From contig JAYVOC010000120.1 in the NCBI GenBank assembly GCA_043758125.1, forward strand, positions 1-13,033: a DNA stretch of 13,033 nucleotides. Reading direction: 5' to 3'. The stretch's first letter is position 1, and each line of letters starts with the position of its first letter. Shown one piece after another: positions 8,029 through 13,033 of the stretch. The notes beneath the pieces are model-generated. The model did no database searches and was not told where the DNA came from. It saw only the letters and a list, made by a program, of their open reading frames with translations. A program made the position numbers and the translations under genes. The DNA is from JANXSD01 sp043758125 (lineage in GTDB: Bacteria; Bacteroidota; Bacteroidia; AKYH767-A; OLB10).

Positions 8029-9141
8029 ATGAAAATTTCCATTACTGGATCACGTGGTATTCCAAATAATTATGGTGGCTTTGAACAGTGCGCCGAAAAT
8101 CTTGCTGTGTTACTTGCAAAAGCTGGTCATGATGTGACGGTGTATAATCCAAATTATCATTCGTATGATAAAAATAATTATAACGGAGTCACTATAAAAA
8201 AATGTTGGAATCCAGAAAAGAAAATCGGTACTGCTGGAAATTTTATTTACGATTATCTGTGCTTACGCGATGCACTTAAAAGCAATTGCGATATTTTATT
8301 GGTGCTAGGATATACAACAGCTTCAGTATTTTTTCCATTTCTAAATAAAAAAAAATCTATTCTCATTACTAACATGGATGGATTAGAATGGAAACGCGAC
8401 AAATGGAGTCCTTCAGTGAAAAAGTTGGCAAAATGGTTTGAATCACTAGGCGCAAAATATTCCGATTTCTTAGTTGCTGATAATGGTGAAATAAAAAATT
8501 ATTTACGAAACGAATATAAAAAAGAGGCGACCTATATTGCTTATGGTGCGGAAATTTTTAATTCACCTGATGAATCTATTTTACAGCAATATAATGTCTC
8601 ATCACGAAAGTATGACATGCTTGTTGCTCGTTTGGAGAAAGAAAATAATATCGAAGCAGCATTAGATGCAGTTGTAATTTCAGGATCTACTATCACCTTT
8701 TTAGTTGTCGGAAAACATGAAACTCCTTACGGAGATTTTTTAAAAAATAAATACGCAACTACTAAAAATATCTTGTTTCTTGGTGGAATCTACGACATCA
8801 ATCATTTGAATAATTTACGATGGTATTGTCGTTTTTATTTTCACGGACATTCAGTAGGTGGTACAAATCCATCTTTACTTGAAGCAATGGCATCATGCGC
8901 ATTTATACTTGCTCATGATAATGTTTTTAGCAGAGATGTGCTTGGTGATCATGCCTTTTATTTTGCAGATGCAAATGCTGCAGCTCAGCTTTTAAAAGAC
9001 GCTGCTTTGCTCGAAATGAAAAGAGAATTATTTACTTCCTTTCAACAAGAAAGAATTCGTACTGATTTTAATTGGCAGAAGATTACGGATGAGTATGAAG
9101 CGATGTTTAAGAAAGTAGTAGGTAGTTCTATTATTGTTTAA
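8029..9141 (+). CDS. DUF1972/GT4-family glycosyltransferase (rhamnosyltransferase-like)
   Basis: 370-residue two-Rossmann (GT-B) glycosyltransferase, cytosolic or at the inner face of the membrane. The N-terminus MKISITGSRGIPNNYGGFEQ (1-20) is the typical opening of the DUF1972 domain, which precedes a GT4 donor-binding domain in enzymes often annotated as rhamnosyltransferases of capsule or O-antigen synthesis. TNMDGLEWKRDKW (114-126) and VADNGEIKNYL (149-159) are further DUF1972 blocks. In the C-terminal half, VARLEKENNIE (199-209) and GHSVGGTNPSLLEAMA (273-288) form the GT4 sugar-nucleotide site, with E285 in the position of the EX7E motif. No signal peptide or membrane span is seen. No other polysaccharide gene is adjacent, so donor sugar and product are unknown. 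The 6-base gap suggests co-transcription with thiL, without an obvious metabolic link. Confidence 0.88.
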   Translation: MKISITGSRGIPNNYGGFEQCAENLAVLLAKAGHDVTVYNPNYHSYDKNNYNGVTIKKCWNPEKKIGTAGNFIYDYLCLRDALKSNCDILLVLGYTTASVFFPFLNKKKSILITNMDGLEWKRDKWSPSVKKLAKWFESLGAKYSDFLVADNGEIKNYLRNEYKKEATYIAYGAEIFNSPDESILQQYNVSSRKYDMLVARLEKENNIEAALDAVVISGSTITFLVVGKHETPYGDFLKNKYATTKNILFLGGIYDINHLNNLRWYCRFYFHGHSVGGTNPSLLEAMASCAFILAHDNVFSRDVLGDHAFYFADANAAAQLLKDAALLEMKRELFTSFQQERIRTDFNWQKITDEYEAMFKKVVGSSIIV

Positions 9142-9173
9142 TGAAGTAATAATGTTTGTGCTCCGCTAAACTT

Positions 9174-9204
9174 TAATTTGAAGATTTGGTAATTTGAAGA
9201 TTTG
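9174..9204. repeat. Short tandem repeat in a convergent intergenic gap
   Basis: Two perfect copies of a 15-base unit, TAATTTGAAGATTTG, lie at 9174-9188 and 9190-9204 (period 16). Inside each unit the TTTG/TTTGA core also recurs every 7-9 bases (9177, 9185, 9193, 9201). The repeat sits between the convergent glycosyltransferase and T9SS genes, in an 80-base gap with no hairpin terminator that I can see. I recall degenerate TTTGAAnA-type repeats as common intergenic fillers in Bacteroidota, but cannot check this here. Confidence 0.75.
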
Positions 9205-9221
9205 ATAATTAAGTTATACAA

Positions 9222-10763
9222 TCAATTCTTCAAAAACTTCCTAACCAGTTTTTCTTTTTCGGTTGATAAACTAATGATGTACATTCCTGCTGAATATTCA
9301 TTCATATCTAAATCACGCGTATAGAACTCAGAATTTAATACCCCAGTTTCATTGATTATTTTTCTTCCTGTTACATCAAATACTTCTAACATATAATTTT
9401 TTCCTTTTAATTTATTAGCATTGATAAAAGCTTTCTTCCATTGTGAATCATAAAACACGAAAAGATTACTCTTTGATCTAGTGAATTCTTCTACCCCAAC
9501 ATGCAATGTGTCGCAAACACTTCCGCTATCTGCTTTTAATTCGTAATTGGGGTTGTTGGGTAAACCAACATACGTTCTATGCCCACCTAAGTTAAAACTA
9601 AAAGGTTGGAAATTACATGCAGCACCTAAACTGTCGGGTGAATTTATAACAGAAATATTGTCTGTTACATAATTTCGCGTAGTATCACAATACAAATAAT
9701 CATAATCACAATCGGGTGCCCAATATGGCACACTTAAATAAATTTTATCATCAGGGCCAACTTGCAATAGCCCCGCTATTACAGGATCCACAAAGGTATA
9801 TAGTGTATCAGCACTAGCTAATATATTGGTTGAATTTAAATCATATTGCACTAAATACGAAGTATCTTGGTTACTACCTTGGTATACTGATGTAGTATAT
9901 AATTTACTTGCATCGGGTGATAAGGCAAAGCTCCAATAATTTTTCCATGGTGCTGATACACTGTAATTAGCTATGGTATTTACATTTGATAGAACTCCAG
10001 TGCATCGATCAAAATCATACGACTCAATTAAATTTGTTGGCGATGTTGAAAATAACCTTTTGCCATCTTTTGTAAATTTTAGGTTTAAGGAACTTCCATG
10101 GCTTACGGGTGTACCAAGATGTTGTAAAAACGGACCAGAGACTCCTGATGGCGAAACTAAGTAAACATAAAATTCATCTAAGGCTACAGTATTACTATAA
10201 CTCTTCATCACCACCCACCAATCGCGTCCGTTGCCATGTTTTACTGCTGCTATTGCATCACTTACTTTAAGACTTTGCAATTGTACGTTTTTTTGAATCA
10301 CTTTTCCTAAGCCACCGTTATACGTTAAATCAATTTGATTATAAAAAAAACCGGATAGCGAAGTTACCCCGGCAGTAAATAAATAAAAACGATTAATATT
10401 TCCCGGATCAGGTACGATTATCATCTCTTGGTACCATAAAGCTGCTTTTAAACTGTCGCCATTATTCATCTTTTGATGATTTTTGTTGATTAAAAAACCA
10501 AGGTCATAGGTATAAGGAGGACCGGCGGGATGCCAAATATCAAGATCAGGAGATCCACCATAAAATAACAAGTCACCAACGCTATCACAAATACTAACAC
10601 ATGTACCTCGAACTCTTAATATACTTTGTGCAGGAATTGGCGCATTCAAATTCCTAAAATCAATTGCGGCACTGTCACCAAATGTCCAATATCGATCGGT
10701 AAACTGTGCATTGACAATTACAGTAAAAAATAAAAGCAAAATAAAAATGCTAAATCTTTTCAT
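9222..10763 (-). CDS. Secreted T9SS substrate with propeller-like body and type A sorting domain
   Basis: 513-residue protein of unknown function, exported by Sec and then across the outer membrane by the type IX secretion system. A signal peptide covers residues 1-19 (MKRFSIFILLLFFTVIVNA, cleavage before Q20). The mature start RYWTFGDSAAIDF (24-36), followed by GTCVSICDSVGDLLFYGG (53-70), resembles the FG-N-A-GLDF / S-SD-GNLLFYTDG opening of propeller-like domains often found in Bacteroidota surface and gliding-associated proteins. Blade-like strands recur at FTKDGKRLFSTS (230-241), LSPDASKLYTTSV (281-293) and VGPDDKIYLSV (335-345), and the body ends near YVGLPNNPNY (398-407). The last 80 residues (about 432-513) are a type A C-terminal sorting domain, with YMLEVFDVTGRKI (457-469) and YSAGMYIISLSTEKEKLVRKFL (490-511, quoted in part). 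Eight cysteines lie in the mature chain. Ligand or adhesive role is possible but not shown. Confidence 0.85.
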   Translation of the reverse strand: MKRFSIFILLLFFTVIVNAQFTDRYWTFGDSAAIDFRNLNAPIPAQSILRVRGTCVSICDSVGDLLFYGGSPDLDIWHPAGPPYTYDLGFLINKNHQKMNNGDSLKAALWYQEMIIVPDPGNINRFYLFTAGVTSLSGFFYNQIDLTYNGGLGKVIQKNVQLQSLKVSDAIAAVKHGNGRDWWVVMKSYSNTVALDEFYVYLVSPSGVSGPFLQHLGTPVSHGSSLNLKFTKDGKRLFSTSPTNLIESYDFDRCTGVLSNVNTIANYSVSAPWKNYWSFALSPDASKLYTTSVYQGSNQDTSYLVQYDLNSTNILASADTLYTFVDPVIAGLLQVGPDDKIYLSVPYWAPDCDYDYLYCDTTRNYVTDNISVINSPDSLGAACNFQPFSFNLGGHRTYVGLPNNPNYELKADSGSVCDTLHVGVEEFTRSKSNLFVFYDSQWKKAFINANKLKGKNYMLEVFDVTGRKIINETGVLNSEFYTRDLDMNEYSAGMYIISLSTEKEKLVRKFLKN

Positions 10764-10809
10764 TGGTTGTTAGATGTAATAATACTTGCTAATGTAATTC
10801 GAAAAACAA

Positions 10810-10850
10810 AAGGTCAATCTTATCATTAATAAATGAGTTAGATTGACCTT
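10810..10850 (-). terminator. Strong hairpin terminator after the S8 peptidase gene
   Basis: A perfect 11-base-pair inverted repeat, AAGGTCAATCT/AGATTGACCTT (arms 10810-10820 and 10840-10850), encloses an inner 5-base-pair stem TCATT/AATGA (10823-10827 and 10832-10836) with an AATA loop. On the minus strand it starts 19 bases after the peptidase stop and runs into TTTTGTTTTTC, as in an intrinsic terminator. It lies between two same-strand genes, so it separates the peptidase transcript from the T9SS gene, whose own promoter I could not identify with any confidence. Confidence 0.8.
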
Positions 10851-10869
10851 CTGATAAATATTTTATTTC

Positions 10870-12417
10870 TTAATAATTTGCAATCGCATAAGCAACAGCA
10901 GCGGATGCATTCACATTTCCATAACCACGACTAGAATTTTTTGTTGGATAATATTGCGCTGTATTTTTCATACAAATCATCACTTGGTCTCTAGTCATTA
11001 AAGGACGAGCGCTCCAAACTAAAGCAGCAATACCAGCAGTTGTTGATGTTGCGCAAGAGCTACCACCAATATAACTCGCATTAACTCCTGATGGCATCAA
11101 CGAAAGTGTGTTGCGAGAACTACTTGCATTTCGTTCCATTGGAATTGTAAATACCACCTGACTACCATCATGACAATCACTACATGTTGAATTATTTTCT
11201 TTAACACCCGTTACCGCAACGCATCCTGAATATGCTGCGGGATAAATAACGCCCCACCAACTTGTCCAGCTGTAAGATGTTCCTGCTGCTGCAAAAATTA
11301 ATTTTCCATTATTGTAGGCATAATTTACACCATCAAGCAATACACTACTAGAAAATGGTGTTCCAATACTCATACTTACAATTTGTATATCGGTACGATT
11401 TCCAACTTTTATTAATGCGTTTTTCACTCCTGTTTTTTCTGATGATGCATCAAGTACAACATCATCAGATGCTCGAATAAAATGCAAACTTGATTGATAT
11501 GCAACACCAGTAGTTGAATTTTGTGTATTCCTCGGACCAGCAGCTAATCCGCACATACTTGTGCCATGTGCGCATGAAGTATATGCACTACTTCCTGTTG
11601 TAAAATCGGTAGTGATGGTACGCGTTCCAGCTGATAATCCATCTGTAAATTGTGTTCCCAATAATGTTTGTGATGAACTTATTCCTGCATCAATTACGGA
11701 GATGGTAATGTTTTGTCCTTGTGATAATGTCCATGCTGATGGAACATTTATTAATGAATAATTCCATGGAACTAATGCAGCTGGTGTTGTAGTTGTATAA
11801 TCGGCAACATTAATTGCATTTGTTGAACCTGAACAACCAGAAGCTGATTTATCAACAACATTTGCGGGCCAATATCCGAGTGGTTCGAGGTAACGTACAT
11901 TTTCAAGATTTGCTAATTGTGTTAAAACTTCTTTATCAGTTATTCTCAATGTTAAAATTGGCATTACCTGATCATCTTCAACAAGTATATCTGCTAATTT
12001 AATTGGAGTCTTTGCAGTTTTATTTAGTTGCGTAAGAATTAAATTTATCAATGCATCATGCACTGCTTTATAATCGCCTGTCTTCACATTTATTTTGTGA
12101 ATTATTTTACTGATATCACCAGCAGTTGCCGTTTTATATCCAATAGCAAGAGTATGATCATTGTATTGAAGTGCGCTCCAAATAGTTTTTAGATCCATCC
12201 ACTCCCATTTAAAATCGTTTTTTTCTTCGAGCGTACCGATTACCAATTCATCCAATGCAGCATTGGTAAGTGCAACCCCAGAAGGCGCCGTTTGCAGTAT
12301 CGCTTTTTGCTTTAAAATAATTCCTGTTGTGGATTGAGGTGTTATCTCTTCGTTATCGTGGCGGCAAGAGAAGAACACAAAAGCTATAAATGAAATTAAG
12401 AGTATGAATTTTTTCAT
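10870..12417 (-). CDS. Subtilisin-like (S8 family) serine peptidase, probable surface lipoprotein, unusual active site
   Basis: 515-residue precursor. Residues 1-18 (MKKFILLISFIAFVFFSC) form a lipoprotein signal with C18 as lipidation site; the following RHDNEE resembles the acidic signal that sends Bacteroidota lipoproteins to the cell surface. Residues about 25-220 are a prodomain-like region that I cannot assign. The S8 domain follows: D243 in ISVIDAG, H284 in CAHGTSMCG (282-290) and S454 in GGSSCATSTTAG (451-462) form the triad. Two departures from the canonical form are seen: the oxyanion-hole asparagine of AAAGN is Thr (AAAGT, T380), and the proline of GTSMATP is Ser (S458). The domain also has eight or so cysteines, including CSDCH (412-416). 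No T9SS sorting domain is present at the C-terminus, fitting lipid anchoring. It may be an active protease with modified chemistry or a weak/inactive one; its substrate is unknown. Confidence 0.88.
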   Translation of the reverse strand: MKKFILLISFIAFVFFSCRHDNEEITPQSTTGIILKQKAILQTAPSGVALTNAALDELVIGTLEEKNDFKWEWMDLKTIWSALQYNDHTLAIGYKTATAGDISKIIHKINVKTGDYKAVHDALINLILTQLNKTAKTPIKLADILVEDDQVMPILTLRITDKEVLTQLANLENVRYLEPLGYWPANVVDKSASGCSGSTNAINVADYTTTTPAALVPWNYSLINVPSAWTLSQGQNITISVIDAGISSSQTLLGTQFTDGLSAGTRTITTDFTTGSSAYTSCAHGTSMCGLAAGPRNTQNSTTGVAYQSSLHFIRASDDVVLDASSEKTGVKNALIKVGNRTDIQIVSMSIGTPFSSSVLLDGVNYAYNNGKLIFAAAGTSYSWTSWWGVIYPAAYSGCVAVTGVKENNSTCSDCHDGSQVVFTIPMERNASSSRNTLSLMPSGVNASYIGGSSCATSTTAGIAALVWSARPLMTRDQVMICMKNTAQYYPTKNSSRGYGNVNASAAVAYAIANY

Positions 12418-12450
12418 GTAATGATTGGTTTAGCGATTTTAATTTGATAG

Positions 12451-12480
12451 TAAATATACCACAGAGAAGTGAAAATCAAA
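12451..12480 (-). promoter_or_regulatory. Promoter of the S8 peptidase gene
   Basis: On the minus strand TTTG (12477-12480) is followed after 18 bases by TATATTTA (12451-12458), which matches TAnnTTTG at all but the last base. The spacing equals that of the distal thiL promoter. The box ends 33 bases before the peptidase ATG. Confidence 0.5.
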
Positions 12481-12516
12481 AGTTTTTCTTAAAGTCTTTT
12501 ATCAAAATATAGATTT

Positions 12517-12535
12517 ATACCCTTATTTAGGGTAT
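12517..12535. promoter_or_regulatory. Perfect inverted repeat upstream of sod, possible operator
   Basis: ATACCCT (12517-12523) and AGGGTAT (12529-12535) are perfect 7-base inverted arms around a 5-base TATTT centre. It lies 7 bases upstream of the likely sod -7 box, where the -33 element would be expected, and also within 40 bases of the peptidase promoter on the other strand. There is no gene end next to it that would need a terminator, so an operator is the better reading. It does not match Fur, PerR or MntR sites that I know. Confidence 0.5.
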
Positions 12536-12542
12536 GATTATT

Positions 12543-12550
12543 TAATTTCG
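12543..12550 (+). promoter_or_regulatory. Possible -7 box of the superoxide dismutase gene
   Basis: TAATTTCG differs from TAnnTTTG at one base and ends 27 bases before the sod ATG. No TTG is found 17-23 bases upstream; that space is taken by the inverted repeat. The leader is A-rich just before the ATG, as is usual for Bacteroidota translation starts. Confidence 0.4.
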
Positions 12551-12577
12551 CATATTAAATCAACTAAAAAATAAAAT

Positions 12578-13033
12578 ATGTCATTTACACTTCCTCCTCT
12601 AGCTTACGCATTTGATGCGCTTGAGCCACATATTGATGCACGTACCATGGAGATCCACCACGATAAACATCATCAAGCTTATGTAACAAATCTTAACAAT
12701 GCTATTGCTGGTACTGATGCCGAAAATTTAAGTATTGAAGAGATCTGCAAAAACATTTCTAAGTATCCAATGCCAGTACGTAATAATGGTGGCGGACATT
12801 ACAACCATACTTTTTTCTGGAATGTTCTTACGCCAAACGCTGGCGGTTCGCCCATTGGAACTTTGGCAACTGCCATTGAATCAACTTTTGGCTCATTAGA
12901 TAATTTGAAAGCAGAGTTCAAAAAAGCAGGTATTGGACGTTTCGGCTCTGGTTGGGCATGGTTAATCGTAAAAGCTGATGGTTCATTAGCCATCACTTCA
13001 ACGCCAAACCAAGATAATCCTTTGATGGACGTT
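12578..13033 (+). CDS. sodA: Mn-type superoxide dismutase, N-terminal 152 residues (cut by window edge)
   Basis: Converts superoxide to hydrogen peroxide and oxygen; no signal peptide is present, so it acts in the cytosol. The N-terminal helical hairpin carries MEIHHDKHHQAYVTNLN (24-40), with H27 as the first metal ligand, and GGGHYNHTFFW (71-81), with H77 as the second. GRFGSGWAWLIV (120-131) and NQDNPLM (144-150) start the C-terminal domain. The remaining ligands (Asp and His of the DxWEHAY block) lie past the window edge; about 50 residues are missing from a usual length near 200. Gly at the GGGH site together with Gln145 in NQDNPLM is the Mn-enzyme pattern, since Fe enzymes place the active-site glutamine in the first domain. 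A cambialistic enzyme cannot be excluded. It is divergent from the S8 peptidase gene, with 160 bases between them. Confidence 0.95.
   Translation, partial: MSFTLPPLAYAFDALEPHIDARTMEIHHDKHHQAYVTNLNNAIAGTDAENLSIEEICKNISKYPMPVRNNGGGHYNHTFFWNVLTPNAGGSPIGTLATAIESTFGSLDNLKAEFKKAGIGRFGSGWAWLIVKADGSLAITSTPNQDNPLMDV

Noticed and set aside
11170..11184. Reading the S8 protein as a c-type cytochrome because of CSDCH
   Set aside because: One motif within a subtilase domain, with no axial Met/His region or cytochrome fold, is not enough. It is kept only as an observation.
12799..12996. A 65-codon minus-strand frame inside the superoxide dismutase gene
   Set aside because: Antisense to conserved dismutase motifs; no support as a gene.

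Overview
The window is AT-rich and almost fully coding, and looks like a core chromosomal segment of a Bacteroidota bacterium. The signs are: a C-terminal sorting domain of the type IX secretion system (T9SS type A), promoters of the TTTG/TAnnTTTG type with little sign of Shine-Dalgarno sites, a SUF operon headed by an A-type (HesB/IscA) gene, and a lipoprotein whose cysteine is followed by acidic residues. The order cannot be fixed from the sequence; Chitinophagales, Sphingobacteriales or a relative is my best guess. I see no tRNA, rRNA, CRISPR array, insertion sequence, prophage gene or other sign of recent transfer.

Layout. (1) Positions 1-4837, minus strand: the SUF iron-sulfur cluster assembly operon, transcribed sufA-like > sufB > sufC > sufD > sufS, with sufS cut by the left edge. 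Its promoter is at about 4859-4892. SufB/C/D form the scaffold complex, SufS supplies sulfur from cysteine, and the A-type protein probably carries finished clusters. (2) 5086-6735, minus: a DUF47 (PhoU-like) gene followed by a PiT-family phosphate permease, a common pair. (3) 6964-9141, plus: thiL (thiamine-monophosphate kinase) followed after 6 bases by a DUF1972/GT4 glycosyltransferase. There are two candidate promoters upstream of thiL, the nearer of which would give a practically leaderless mRNA. (4) 9222-10763, minus: a secreted T9SS substrate with a propeller-like body. (5) 10870-12417, minus: a probable surface-anchored subtilisin-like (S8) lipoprotein with an altered oxyanion-hole position, followed by a strong hairpin terminator. 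(6) 12578-end, plus: the first 152 codons of a Mn-type superoxide dismutase, with a perfect inverted repeat just upstream of its likely promoter.

I did not find a clearly new multi-gene system. The points most worth a second look are the S8 peptidase (Asn to Thr at the oxyanion position, plus a CxxCH motif), the palindrome in front of the superoxide dismutase gene, the double or leaderless promoter of thiL, and the thiL-glycosyltransferase pairing.
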